DNA of 64,000 nucleotides from NCBI RefSeq assembly GCF_024159085.1, contig NZ_JAMZDE010000007.1, positions 124,001 through 188,000 of the forward strand, written 5' to 3'. The stretch comes from Idiomarina rhizosphaerae (GTDB lineage Bacteria; Pseudomonadota; Gammaproteobacteria; Enterobacterales; Alteromonadaceae). This document shows, piece by piece, positions 1 through 8,985 of this stretch (within the stretch, counting starts at the first letter, position 1; each line of letters opens with the position of its first letter). A program made the translations under genes and the position numbers. Under the pieces are notes generated by a model. The model worked only from the letters and a program-made list of their open reading frames with translations, was not told the origin of the DNA and did no database searches.

Positions 1-1026
1 CGATAAGTCACTAGCGTCGAAGTCTCTATCAACCCGAAGGCGGGTAACGGTTTCACCATCAACGTAAAGCAGTTGTCTTCCGGCAGATAAATCGACTTCC
101 GTGCCGAATCCTTCAAATGAAGACTCGCGAAAACTTAATCCAGCCTGAAGATCCCAGTTTTTGTTTAATTCATGCTGTAACACAAGCTGATGACCTAATG
201 CTTCTATGGTCATATTACCGTCATCCGGCTCACCTAAAAAGCGTGATACCGGAACCGTATCGAAGTCATTATTTAAAACCACAACCCCACGATCAAACGG
301 AGTATCCTGATCTAATATTTCAAGCTCATAACTAAGGCTGGTATTGTCATTAAATTGGTAAATAAATGAGGGTGATAAGTTGATATCTTTTGTTTTCACG
401 GTATCACGAAAACTTCCGGCATCCTCATACGAACCATTTATTCTAAAAGCCGCATTCGAATTAATGGCATTGGTATAATCACCTTCCAGACGATATGTAT
501 CGTAATTACCGCCCGAAACTTGCAAATAGCCGTACTCATAAAACTGCGGCTTCTTGGTAATAATATTAATAGTCCCTCCGGGCTCACTCCGGCCATATAA
601 AGCGGACCCTGGACCTTTTAATACTTCAATACTTTGAATGTTGGCAGTATTTCTCCGGCCACTAAAACCGCGCCCGGCATTAAATCCATTGACAATGTAG
701 CCTGAAGGAAGGTTTTCATCTCCAGCAAATCCACGAATCGCAAAACTGTCCCACATGCCACCAAAGTTATTTTGTCTAATCACACCACTAGTAAAATCCA
801 GAGCATTCTGGAAATCGTTAATACCAGCGTCATTTAGCAGCTCACCAGAAACAATGCTAACTGCCTGAGGAGTTTGGTTAAGAGGAACATCACCACGATA
901 TGGTTGTTTATGATGCACTACCTTAAGTGTTTCAATATCAGAAGAAACATCTTGCGCACTAACGTGAAATGCAAGTGAAATGGATGTAGCTAATAAAGTA
1001 CGACAAATTGCAGAACTCGTTTTCAT
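1..1026 (-). CDS. TonB-dependent siderophore receptor (N-terminal part, cut by window edge)
   Basis: Outer-membrane receptor for uptake of a ferric siderophore, powered by TonB-ExbBD. The frame is open from the ATG at 1026 to the window edge, so only about 342 N-terminal residues are present. Residues 1-24 form a signal peptide ending near HVSAQ. The plug domain follows, with the TPQAVSIVSGE segment, an IRGFAGD stretch and a GPGSALYGRSEPGGTINIITKKP-like run typical of siderophore receptors of the TIGR01783 type. Strands of the beta-barrel begin after about residue 150. A Fur box lies 69 bp upstream, so iron repression is likely. The substrate cannot be told from the sequence. Confidence 0.9.
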   Translation of the reverse strand, partial: MKTSSAICRTLLATSISLAFHVSAQDVSSDIETLKVVHHKQPYRGDVPLNQTPQAVSIVSGELLNDAGINDFQNALDFTSGVIRQNNFGGMWDSFAIRGFAGDENLPSGYIVNGFNAGRGFSGRRNTANIQSIEVLKGPGSALYGRSEPGGTINIITKKPQFYEYGYLQVSGGNYDTYRLEGDYTNAINSNAAFRINGSYEDAGSFRDTVKTKDINLSPSFIYQFNDNTSLSYELEILDQDTPFDRGVVVLNNDFDTVPVSRFLGEPDDGNMTIEALGHQLVLQHELNKNWDLQAGLSFRESSFEGFGTEVDLSAGRQLLYVDGETVTRLRVDRDFDASDLS

Positions 1027-1094
1027 GCGACCTTCTCTTTATTTATCCGCAACAAGATTTAAGAGCCGCATAAGATATCACACGAAAAGCTTAA

Positions 1095-1109
1095 TGAGAA
1101 TGATTTTCA
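1095..1109 (-). promoter_or_regulatory. Fur box upstream of the TonB receptor
   Basis: TGAGAATGATTTTCA fits the 7-1-7 Fur inverted repeat (TGATAAT-N-ATTATCA) at 12 of 14 paired positions. It sits between the receptor start at 1026 and the end of the next gene at 1131. Iron-loaded Fur would be expected to repress the receptor here. This is a motif match only. Confidence 0.7.
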
Positions 1110-1130
1110 ATTCTAACCATTATATTGCCG

Positions 1131-2156
1131 TTACTTGCTTTCCAACAACTCTCGTAACGCCGCAGGAAGCACCGCACGCGATTTTTTGGTAATAGCTTTT
1201 TCATGCTTTTGCCAGAGAATACCTAAGTAAATAATCCCCAAACCAATAGCCGTTAAAGCGGCCGGAAATAGCCAGCTGTCCTGGAAAACGTCCTGAGCTA
1301 AGTAGCCAAGATAGAAGCAACTGCCAAGAGCTCCAAGTACCACAAATACCCGGCGAACCAGTAATACACCAACACCTATCATCAGAAGGTTTACGCAGAA
1401 ATAGACAAATTTTGACAGTTCACTGTCCGATTCCATAAAGGATAGACCGCCCCAAAAAGCCAAAGCACCGAAGATATAAATCCAGAAAGCATAGTCGGCG
1501 GTATCGCGCGAACGAATGTCCACCCAGAATGCAAGACCTATCATTAATAACCCGGTGTACAGCGATACGAATTTTCTTAGTTCCCAACTGATGTCACCGC
1601 CAGCAATCATGACGGTAATATCCATAGTCATATACCAAAGTGTCACAGCTATAGGTATAACTAAAAACGGATATTTGTACTTCCACGCCATAATAACACC
1701 GACAGCCAGGGTAGCCAGTTCCATGTATATCCAGTGCCACTTTATGTACCGGTGATACTCACGATAGACAGTTTCGTCGGGCCACACTCCCAACCATTGC
1801 TGGAGGCCATAAATAGCCAACGGCGTTAAGCAGACCACAAAGGTGGCACAGATTCCTGCGGGAATAGATAAGCTTTTAGCGGAGAAAACATGAGTAAGCT
1901 TTAAGCCAATAGCGGCATAAAGAACAGATATCAGAACAATGCCGGCACCACCGAAAGATTCCCACCCCAGGTTCATAAACAGCGTCATTGCGCCAATAGC
2001 AATCAGCCCGCCCAGATAATACAGCACATGATTAAAGGTAAATTGCGGCTTGTCCTGATGTTGCTCTTTAATGAACTCAAAAAGAGCGTCGGCTTGCGAA
2101 GCAGAGATAATGTTTTTATCCGCCGCCTCGCTTAAGTTCTTCCTTGTAATGTTCAT
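1131..2156 (-). CDS. Multi-pass membrane protein, DUF2157-like
   Basis: A 341-residue protein with about 40 soluble N-terminal residues (rich in acidic and helical residues, with a SQADALFEFI segment) followed by eight to ten hydrophobic membrane segments and a basic C-terminal tail. The layout of a short N-terminal helical domain and many membrane helices resembles DUF2157 proteins, whose function is unknown. It follows the secreted-protein gene at 2184 on the same strand with a 27-bp gap, so the two may be cotranscribed. The family assignment is from overall resemblance; the membrane topology is clear. Confidence 0.6.
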   Translation of the reverse strand: MNITRKNLSEAADKNIISASQADALFEFIKEQHQDKPQFTFNHVLYYLGGLIAIGAMTLFMNLGWESFGGAGIVLISVLYAAIGLKLTHVFSAKSLSIPAGICATFVVCLTPLAIYGLQQWLGVWPDETVYREYHRYIKWHWIYMELATLAVGVIMAWKYKYPFLVIPIAVTLWYMTMDITVMIAGGDISWELRKFVSLYTGLLMIGLAFWVDIRSRDTADYAFWIYIFGALAFWGGLSFMESDSELSKFVYFCVNLLMIGVGVLLVRRVFVVLGALGSCFYLGYLAQDVFQDSWLFPAALTAIGLGIIYLGILWQKHEKAITKKSRAVLPAALRELLESK

Positions 2157-2183
2157 AGTCCATCTCTTGTTTATCCAGTTTAT

Positions 2184-3140
2184 TCACGGAGTTTCTGAAA
2201 CCGTCCCTCTTATTACTCTTTGTTCATGACGCAATTCGGTCATACAAGTATTCAATGAGTCGTATACTGCACACAAAAGGAATGCGTTTTCATCCTCTTC
2301 TTCCAGTCCCAGTCCGGGTAAAAGAGTATTCTTACAAACTCGTCGATCTGACCGACTGGAAAAATACACCGAGAAATAAGAATAAAGCGTATCCCTGTAG
2401 CGTTTAAATTCTTCCATGTTACTCAGGCGATCAGCCATCACATCAATAATACTATTCATAGTCACAAGTTTAGGAAAGTCACTAAGATTATCCTGGCCAC
2501 TAGCTCTCAACTCCTCAGCCGCTAAAGAGCACTTCTCTAATGTGGGTATCAGAGTGCGACTCACTTTTTTTACATTTCCTTCCAGTTCCTTGTTAGAAGA
2601 TGAAGAGCCGCTATAGAGAGAGAAATCACTTGAAACATCCTCGGAAAACTTCAGGTCTGACGCAGACCCCGCAAGGGCAATAAGCAGAATTTGTGAGTAA
2701 ATTCTCTCGCTCTGCTCTTCTGTGCGTGGTCGTATCGACATTAAATAAAGTTGGTCTACCAATTCCATTCCCGGCGGGCTTTCCAGTGATTGCCCCAGCT
2801 CAATAATCTCAGTCGGAGTCATACCGTGCACAATGTCACCTACCTCTTTTACTGCATAAGGCAAGGGCCGAAATACTTCCCCATGGGACCGATCAATCAC
2901 CATCAGGTTCAACGTTTGTATCATAGCTTCGTAGTCGGCTTTAGTCGTCGTGTAAGAAAGCTCGTCCAGCGACTGTGCTAATTTTTCATGAGAAGTTGTA
3001 TCCAGAGTGGCACCCGGAGAACTCTGAGCATAAGACTGAGGCGTAAAGCCAAGAACGCCTATCAAGAACGCTCCGAACATAAGCTGAGAACTGCATTTTA
3101 AAGCAGCAGACATTAATGTATCCGATAAAAAATTAGGCAT
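2184..3140 (-). CDS. Secreted protein of unknown function
   Basis: About 318 residues. I do not recognise the family. The ATG at 3140 is chosen because GGAGG lies six bases upstream; a GTG at 3167 in the same frame has no comparable site. An N-terminal hydrophobic segment ends near QSYAQ, which looks like a signal peptide cleavage site, so the protein is probably periplasmic. The rest is largely helical and acidic, with a Ser-rich stretch near residue 200 and four Cys residues scattered through the C-terminal half. It lies 66 bp downstream of the broken carbonic anhydrase gene and 27 bp upstream of the DUF2157-like gene, possibly one operon. Confidence 0.6.
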   Translation of the reverse strand: MPNFLSDTLMSAALKCSSQLMFGAFLIGVLGFTPQSYAQSSPGATLDTTSHEKLAQSLDELSYTTTKADYEAMIQTLNLMVIDRSHGEVFRPLPYAVKEVGDIVHGMTPTEIIELGQSLESPPGMELVDQLYLMSIRPRTEEQSERIYSQILLIALAGSASDLKFSEDVSSDFSLYSGSSSSNKELEGNVKKVSRTLIPTLEKCSLAAEELRASGQDNLSDFPKLVTMNSIIDVMADRLSNMEEFKRYRDTLYSYFSVYFSSRSDRRVCKNTLLPGLGLEEEDENAFLLCAVYDSLNTCMTELRHEQRVIRGTVSETP

Positions 3141-3206
3141 CTTCAGCCTCCAGTTTTCCAGCTTCACACTCTATAACTTACATCTACAATCGGATTACTG
3201 CCGCTA

Positions 3207-4072
3207 TTACTTTATTTCAGAAAGCAGTTCAGGGTTCGTTACTAAGTTTCTTACCCCATGAGCATGGTCTTCTTCAAAGACATTACCTTCGCACCAGTCA
3301 CCCACCGACTCAATATCAACTTTGGCGACTTTCGGGCGAACGCTCCAGGTAACCTGAAACGGCGAGCCTTTTTCATTATAGTTGGGTCCGGTAGTTGAAC
3401 CTGCGTATTCAACTGGCGTTCCGGTGTCCTCCGGAATATTCACTGCCTGATATAACCCGTCAACCAATTCGTGTTCGTTGAGCTCGCCAAAATCACCGGC
3501 GTCGTCATCATTCACCAGCACAAAAACCTGCGCTTCTACTCGCAACTGCGGGTTAACAACAGCATCGTTAAAGCACGCACCCAAGGTCGAACCTGGCTTT
3601 ATCTTAGCGGTTGAATAAACGTAATGAACTTCAATAGTGTCGCCTGAATAAAGGCTGCCGTGCTCGCTTGGGCAAACGTTCGAATCCTCTGGTTCTAGTT
3701 CATCCTCAGTTAACTGCCCTGAATATTCATAACCAGTAAAATAACCTTTTCCGTCGCCGTTCCCAGCGTATTTTGTAAATTCACCGCCTTTGTGCTCGGC
3801 ATTCTTGTGGAAATGAATATTGCACAGGCTCATCTCAGAAGACTCTGGTGCCTCGTTAAAGTTAAGAGTATTGCTACCACTAAAAGAGTCAATGTCACGC
3901 GGTGACTGGGCCCAAACCCTTTCCCCTCCGTATTTTCCGCCAGGTTAAGCCGCTGTTGCTCAATAACTTTATCCGACGCTTCCTCATGAGCACCCGACTG
4001 GTCATTCTCGGCGGCAACACTCAAGGGTAATACAACTAAGATTCCCAGCGTAAAAAGGTTATTCGTTTTCAT
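3207..4072 (-). pseudogene. Delta-class carbonic anhydrase, interrupted by a one-base frameshift
   Basis: Would convert CO2 to bicarbonate in the periplasm. The first part (start ATG at 4072, with GAGGAG seven bases upstream) encodes a signal peptide ending near LSVAA and a segment ending KGFGP at the GGGCCC of 3908-3913. From there the homologous reading continues in another frame as QSPRDID and on into the family core: CNIHFHKNAEHKG, GDTIEVHYVYS, NPQLRVEAQVFVLVND, GSTTGPNYN, QVTWSVRP and EDHAHGVRNLVT. Adding one C to the CCC run would restore one protein of about 288 residues. As written, the first frame stops at 3830, overlapping an ATG at 3833 as ATGA. Decay, a sequencing slip or real recoding are all possible. 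The family call is from memory of the delta-CA signature. Confidence 0.8.
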
Positions 4073-4177
4073 GGATTTACTCCTCAATGAGAGTGGTATC
4101 ACCCCAAATTCCGCGGTGACTTGGTATTCCATCTGCTAGAATAGTCGCTCACATCTGTATGCATTTCAATATATGGA

Positions 4178-6517
4178 ATGATAGCTATGATTTTATTCTC
4201 TATTCTGGTCGCACTCCTCGGCTTCGCCTTAACGGCAGGTGGCGTCTACCTGCTCACACTTGGCGGCAGCCCCTACTACCTTCTGGCGGGTCTGGTCTTA
4301 CTATTAAACGCCTGGCTTGGTTACAAACGTCATCCGTTAACCCGCACTTTGTTCACTGTATTTCTGATCCTCACCATGCTGTGGTCATTGTGGGAATCCG
4401 GTTATGACTGGTGGGCATTAGCGCCGCGCATAGGTTTATTTTTGGTGCTGGCCATACCTTTGCTGTTTTCCAAAGAGGCAGACAACGGCGGGCGCAAAGT
4501 ATTGCTCCCGGTCTGGGCCGTTCTTGCGCTAATGACACTGGGCAGCCTTATGGCAAACCCACATGACTTATCCGGAAAGCTCGATACGCAAGTAGACAGC
4601 GAATCTCCTAAACTGGGCAACTCTCCGGAAGACAGTTGGTACGCTTATGGCCGGACTAATATGGGTCAGCGTTATTCGCCACTGGATAAAATCACCACCG
4701 AAAATGTGGGGCAGCTGGAAGAGGTCTGGCGTTACCGCACTGGTGATATGAAAGGCCCTAAAGACGTGGGTGAAACCACCTATGAAGCAACACCATTGAA
4801 AATTGGCGATACGCTTTATTTGTGTACGCCGCACAACTGGTTAGTCGCACTGGATGCCAACAACGGCTCTAAACGCTGGGTATTTGACGCCAAAGTGCCA
4901 CCGGAAAGTCAGCGCCAGCATCAGACCTGTCGCGGTGTGTCCTATTTGCCACCCAGCTCCGGTGAAGCGCCGTCTGCTGAAAAGCTGGACATAGCAGCCG
5001 AAACTCAGACTCCGGTGCAGTGTGACGCAGAGCTCTTTTTGCCAACTTCCGATGCCCGTTTAATTGCAATTGACCCGACCACAGGCGCACGCTGTGCAAA
5101 CTTTGCCGATAACGGTGAACTGGATTTAACCCACAATATGCCGTTCAAACAAGCCGGTTACTATTACTCTACGTCGCCGCCAGTTGTAGCGAATGGCGTA
5201 GTGGTAGTTGCAGGCTCGGTAAATGACAACTACGACAAAAACTCACCTTCCGGCGTTATTCGTGCCTATGACGTAAAAACTGGCGAGCTGGTATGGAACT
5301 GGGATTCCGGTAACCCGGATGAAACCGCTCCTATTGCCGAAGACGAAGTTTACACTACCAGTTCTCCTAACAGCTGGTCGGTAGCCAGTGCTGATGAAGA
5401 GCTGGGTCTTATTTACTTTCCTATGGGGAACCGCACCCCCGATCAGTTGGGTTGGTACCGCTCTGAAAATGAAGAGAAATATTCCAGCTCTGTGGTTGCG
5501 CTAAGCCTTAAAACCGGACAGGTAGAGTGGGTACAACAATTTGTTCATCATGACCTGTGGGACATGGATACCCCTGCCCAGCCGGTACTACTCGACTTAG
5601 ATACCGTAAGCGGAAAACAGCCGGCTCTTGTGGTACCCACTAAGCAAGGCGATGTGTACGTGCTGAATCGTGAAACCGGCGAACCTATATTTCCGATTAC
5701 CGAAAAATCAGCACCTCAGGGAACGGTGGCTCTGGATAATGCCTCGCCAACACAGCCAATTTCAGCGCTGACCTTCCGTCCACCCACCATGACTGAAAAA
5801 GACATGTGGGGAGCGACACCGCTGGATCAGATGATGTGTCGTATTCAGTTTAAGTCACTGCGCTATGAAGGTCAGTACACGCCGCCATCAGAACAAGGCA
5901 CACTGGTATATCCGGGTAACTTCGGGGTCTTCAACTGGGGCAGTGTTGCAGTAGACCCAAAACGTCAGGTTATGTTCGGTATGCCTTTATACCTGGCCTT
6001 CACACAAACGCTGGTTAAAAAAGACGGCTCCGACATGGGTCCGGCGAACCAGGGAGAGCAAGGTCTGAACTCAAACGACGGCGCGCCTTATGCCGTAGAT
6101 ATGAAGCCTTTACTTTCTCCGCTAGGTGTCCCCTGTCAGCAGCCACCATGGGGCTACGTGGCCGGTGTTGACCTGAAAACCGGCGAAACCGTATACAAGC
6201 ATAAAAACGGTACTGTCCGTGACCTGACACCGCTTCCGCTGACAATTAAAATGGGCGTCCCCGGTATTGGTGGCCCTGTCATCACCGAAGGTGGTCTGGT
6301 CTTTATGGCAGCCGCTGTCGATAACTACCTGCGCGCTTATGACTTATCCACCGGTGAAGAACTTTGGCGTGCACGTTTGCCAGCTGGAGGACAGGCCACA
6401 CCAATGACCTATTTGAACAGCCAGGGTGAACAAATGGTGGTTCAGGTAGCCGGTGGTCACGGCTCTATAGGCACCACCATTGGCGATTATGTGATTGCCT
6501 ATAAACTCAAACGCTAA
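4178..6517 (+). CDS. gcd: Membrane-bound PQQ-dependent glucose dehydrogenase (quinoprotein)
   Basis: Oxidises glucose (or a related sugar or polyol) to the lactone in the periplasm and passes electrons to ubiquinone. The 779 residues match the usual length of about 800. Four or five membrane helices occupy residues 1-125. The eight-bladed PQQ propeller follows, with TCRGVSY near residue 250, HHDLWDMD near 460 (carrying the catalytic Asp), VPTKQGDVYVLNR near 485 and a C-terminal LPAGGQATPMTY plus GGHGSIGTTIGDYVIAY. A quinate or shikimate dehydrogenase of the same family is an alternative, though the C-terminal motifs resemble Gcd. No PQQ synthesis genes are in the window. Starts at 4178 or 4187 are both possible; the ribosome binding site is weak. 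Confidence 0.88.
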   Translation: MIAMILFSILVALLGFALTAGGVYLLTLGGSPYYLLAGLVLLLNAWLGYKRHPLTRTLFTVFLILTMLWSLWESGYDWWALAPRIGLFLVLAIPLLFSKEADNGGRKVLLPVWAVLALMTLGSLMANPHDLSGKLDTQVDSESPKLGNSPEDSWYAYGRTNMGQRYSPLDKITTENVGQLEEVWRYRTGDMKGPKDVGETTYEATPLKIGDTLYLCTPHNWLVALDANNGSKRWVFDAKVPPESQRQHQTCRGVSYLPPSSGEAPSAEKLDIAAETQTPVQCDAELFLPTSDARLIAIDPTTGARCANFADNGELDLTHNMPFKQAGYYYSTSPPVVANGVVVVAGSVNDNYDKNSPSGVIRAYDVKTGELVWNWDSGNPDETAPIAEDEVYTTSSPNSWSVASADEELGLIYFPMGNRTPDQLGWYRSENEEKYSSSVVALSLKTGQVEWVQQFVHHDLWDMDTPAQPVLLDLDTVSGKQPALVVPTKQGDVYVLNRETGEPIFPITEKSAPQGTVALDNASPTQPISALTFRPPTMTEKDMWGATPLDQMMCRIQFKSLRYEGQYTPPSEQGTLVYPGNFGVFNWGSVAVDPKRQVMFGMPLYLAFTQTLVKKDGSDMGPANQGEQGLNSNDGAPYAVDMKPLLSPLGVPCQQPPWGYVAGVDLKTGETVYKHKNGTVRDLTPLPLTIKMGVPGIGGPVITEGGLVFMAAAVDNYLRAYDLSTGEELWRARLPAGGQATPMTYLNSQGEQMVVQVAGGHGSIGTTIGDYVIAYKLKR

Positions 6518-6544
6518 ATATCCATTGCCAATGAAGGGAAAAGC

Positions 6545-6958
6545 CTAGCGGCTATAAGAAAATACTGCCAGTCGATTCCCTTCACTGTCCTCAAAACCAA
6601 AGCCCCTTGGAGCCCAATCATTAACGGGCTCAGGGATAGCTCCAAGGCTTGGAATTAGAGTAAGAAGATGTTGATGAAATCGTTCCAAATCATCTGTTTC
6701 GAAATCAATAACACTGTGTTCCGTGTTAGTAAATGTTGATTTAAATTTCAATCTAAATGAATCATCGGTCTTTACCAAAAGAATTTTTGCTGAAGATTCG
6801 ACAACTGCTTGAGGATGAAGCATCGCATGCCATTCGTCGGACCAGACACAATCGTACCTCAACGCCTTTTTATACCATTCGATTGCTCGTCGCAGATTAA
6901 ACACCGGTATCTCAATCGAGCCAATACATATTGTCGCCGAATTAATACTGCTATCCAT
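6545..6958 (-). CDS. VOC (glyoxalase/bleomycin-resistance) family protein
   Basis: A 137-residue single VOC domain, with IGSIEIPVFNLRRAIEWYKKAL at the N-terminus and GFGFEDSEGNRLAVFSY at the C-terminus, the usual ends of the paired beta-alpha-beta-beta-beta modules. Members act on or bind small molecules with help from a metal. The start at 6958 is chosen because AAGGAGG lies just upstream; an earlier in-frame ATG would overlap the preceding gene. It is the last gene of the methyltransferase-merR-VOC unit, 16 bp after merR, so it may act in the same drug or metabolite response. The substrate is unknown. Confidence 0.8.
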   Translation of the reverse strand: MDSSINSATICIGSIEIPVFNLRRAIEWYKKALRYDCVWSDEWHAMLHPQAVVESSAKILLVKTDDSFRLKFKSTFTNTEHSVIDFETDDLERFHQHLLTLIPSLGAIPEPVNDWAPRGFGFEDSEGNRLAVFSYSR

Positions 6959-6974
6959 CTTTTCCTCCTTAGAA

Positions 6975-8033
6975 TTAATTGGTTCCCTCTTCATTAAGAG
7001 CTTTCAATGCTTTTTGTAAAAACGTCAAAGTTTCATTTTTAAGCCAAGTACCTCGACATAGTTCAGGTTCAGACATCTGTACTTGACGGATCTCAGCCTG
7101 TGTTTCAGGATCAGATCCGGCATACCCCACAAATATTGACTCCCATTCCCGCGCTGCGGATAGCCCTTCTTCACTTTCCGGAGGAATCCCTTCTTCAAGC
7201 ATTTGATGAATACGGGCAAGAAGAAATGGCCACCGTTTCATCTGACGGGGATAACGATCAGCTAAGTAGGAGTATACTGAGGGCCTCAGATGCTGCTTAA
7301 ATATAGCTTGTTTATGATTCAAAAATGCCTGTTGAATAAAAGTAATTTGCTCATTATCAACGCCTAAGTAGGTCTGCAGAGCTTCTTCTCTCTCGGCCAT
7401 TACGGTAATTTTCCTGAGAAGTTCGGGATTACCGTCGGTATCCTGCTCTAACTGTTCCATCCAGCGTACAGCGAGATCCCAGCTTTTTGGATCGGTGGGC
7501 GGAATACCTTTCTCACGTAAAACTCTAAGCTCCTCCAACAATTGCCGCCAACGAATTTTGGTGGCTCGTTGACGAGTATAAAATCTCAATTTTTTTAACT
7601 CATCGCGAGTAAAATAACGCTCATAAGCGCAAATGAGTTCCAGAGTTTCCAGAAAAGTTTCGGTGTCAGGTTCTTCATTCTGCTCTAATAACTCCTGCAT
7701 GCGCCAGAGCTTCTCCCGCAAATCGATACCGGTAGTAATTCGTTGGTTAACAGCCGCGAGGTTATCTACAACTAGAGCTTTAATAGAATAGTTATTGCCG
7801 CCATTAAGGAGATCTTTTATTTCCGTTAAAGTAAGCCCTAAATTCTTCAATAACTGAATTCGTTGCAACCGAATGATGTCAGCTGAGGTATAAAGACGAT
7901 AGCCAGCGTCAGTACGCGACGACGGTTGCAACAGGCCAATCTCATCATAGTGGTGCAATGTCCTTACCGTAATACCTGCACGTTTGGCTAAAACCCCAGC
8001 TTGCATGCCACCGGAACCTACCGGACTGTTCAT
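6975..8033 (-). CDS. MerR-family regulator with two TipAS-like effector repeats
   Basis: A 352-residue transcription factor. Residues 11-80 are a MerR winged helix (VLAKRAGITVRTLHHYDEIGLL, then AGYRLYTSADIIRLQRI). The linker and dimerisation helix follow to about 125. The rest holds two similar modules, residues 161-237 and 267-343, each starting RW-x-x-LL, then an EGIPP or KGIPP turn and a conserved W, which resembles the TipAS-type ligand-binding fold. AGGGAGGAG precedes the ATG. It lies 36 bp after the methyltransferase gene, whose promoter has a MerR-type 19-bp spacer, so it is probably autoregulated and likely also controls the MipA unit at 9.1-10.8 kb. The ligand is unknown. Confidence 0.85.
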   Translation of the reverse strand: MNSPVGSGGMQAGVLAKRAGITVRTLHHYDEIGLLQPSSRTDAGYRLYTSADIIRLQRIQLLKNLGLTLTEIKDLLNGGNNYSIKALVVDNLAAVNQRITTGIDLREKLWRMQELLEQNEEPDTETFLETLELICAYERYFTRDELKKLRFYTRQRATKIRWRQLLEELRVLREKGIPPTDPKSWDLAVRWMEQLEQDTDGNPELLRKITVMAEREEALQTYLGVDNEQITFIQQAFLNHKQAIFKQHLRPSVYSYLADRYPRQMKRWPFLLARIHQMLEEGIPPESEEGLSAAREWESIFVGYAGSDPETQAEIRQVQMSEPELCRGTWLKNETLTFLQKALKALNEEGTN

Positions 8034-8069
8034 CCTATCTCCTCCCTACAGATTCGAATATGTTTAATC

Positions 8070-8924
8070 CTAAAGCTGCGCCACAATATAGCGAAAACCA
8101 CCACCAGCAATCTGTAAGCCGTCTTTACGACGGGAAAAATACCTTTGATTCAATTCACTTGAACCAAAAGTACGGACTTGAGGAAACCCCATAATCTTTA
8201 ATTCCTTTTCAAAATGGGTCGGATCGAACTGCGAACGCCACGGCTCACCCATTGCAGAAAAAACCTCTTCAGAAACTTTGACAATTGCCTGCTCAACCAC
8301 ATTCAATAACTCGGTTTTCACTCGATAATCAAAAATTAGACTCGAGCCTGGTGCTAGTTCTAATATCTGCGACAATAGTTGTCGAACTTGCTCTGCATTT
8401 AGATAAGGAATTAGTCCAAGGCAACTGATTGCTACAGGCTTACTTTTATCAAACCCATATTCAATCAAGTCACCAACCCAATTTTTTCGGCTTAGATCGG
8501 AAGGGACAAAATGTAAATTTTCCGGTACTTTAAGCCCTGACATCGAAAGCAAAGATTGCTTGTGATTTAACATTTCCGTACGGTCGATCTCGAATAAGTT
8601 AGCTCTGGGCAATTTTGTTCCCTGAGATAGACCAAAACTATCAAGGCCTGCACCAAGTAATAATACTTGCCTAACGCCGCTGGCAATCGCAGCACTTACA
8701 TACTCCTCGGCCAACAGAGAGCGGGCAACGATCCCCGCCCGCATTGAACGAGAGCCAGGCTCGTTATACTTATAGGGATCAGCAATAACAATATCCTTCA
8801 GTTCAGGTCCCAAAATAGGCAAAGCTAAAGGGTCATCAAGAACTATTGGTTCATCTAGTAACTGATGTATTGCTCTGGCAATAGCGACAGTATGTGCCGA
8901 ATCCTGAAAGTGAATTTTTCGCAT
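8070..8924 (-). CDS. Class I SAM-dependent methyltransferase, LCM/TIGR00027-like
   Basis: A 284-residue methyltransferase of the leucine carboxyl methyltransferase superfamily (PF04072-like). The SAM-binding GAGLDSFGL motif lies near residues 91-100, an EIDRTEML acidic strand follows near 137, and the N-terminal ARSLLAEEYV segment precedes the motif as usual for the family. Bacterial members often methylate small molecules such as polyketides, so a soluble tailoring or detoxifying role is possible, but the substrate cannot be read. AGGAG lies seven bases before the ATG. It is the first gene of the operon driven by the MerR-type promoter at 8955-8985. Confidence 0.82.
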   Translation of the reverse strand: MRKIHFQDSAHTVAIARAIHQLLDEPIVLDDPLALPILGPELKDIVIADPYKYNEPGSRSMRAGIVARSLLAEEYVSAAIASGVRQVLLLGAGLDSFGLSQGTKLPRANLFEIDRTEMLNHKQSLLSMSGLKVPENLHFVPSDLSRKNWVGDLIEYGFDKSKPVAISCLGLIPYLNAEQVRQLLSQILELAPGSSLIFDYRVKTELLNVVEQAIVKVSEEVFSAMGEPWRSQFDPTHFEKELKIMGFPQVRTFGSSELNQRYFSRRKDGLQIAGGGFRYIVAQL

Positions 8925-8954
8925 TCCTTTTCTCCTGCTCCATAAAAATTACAG

Positions 8955-8985
8955 AGCTTAAAGTCACACGCAACGTAAGGGTCAA
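8955..8985 (-). promoter_or_regulatory. MerR-type promoter, methyltransferase-merR-VOC operon
   Basis: On the minus strand, -35 TTGACC (8985-8980) and -10 TAAGCT (8960-8955) are separated by 19 bp, the over-long spacer typical of MerR-activated promoters. The spacer contains an imperfect dyad (CTTACG and CGTGTGA halves). It matches the promoter at 10816-10846 at 25 of 31 positions. The predicted transcript starts about 25 bases before the methyltransferase ATG. Confidence 0.75.

Noticed and set aside
3207-3833. Treating the 208-residue frame from the ATG at 3833 as a complete carbonic anhydrase
   Set aside because: Homologous-looking sequence (QSPRDID and on) runs open upstream of that ATG, and the signal peptide is in the other frame, so the real gene begins at 4072.
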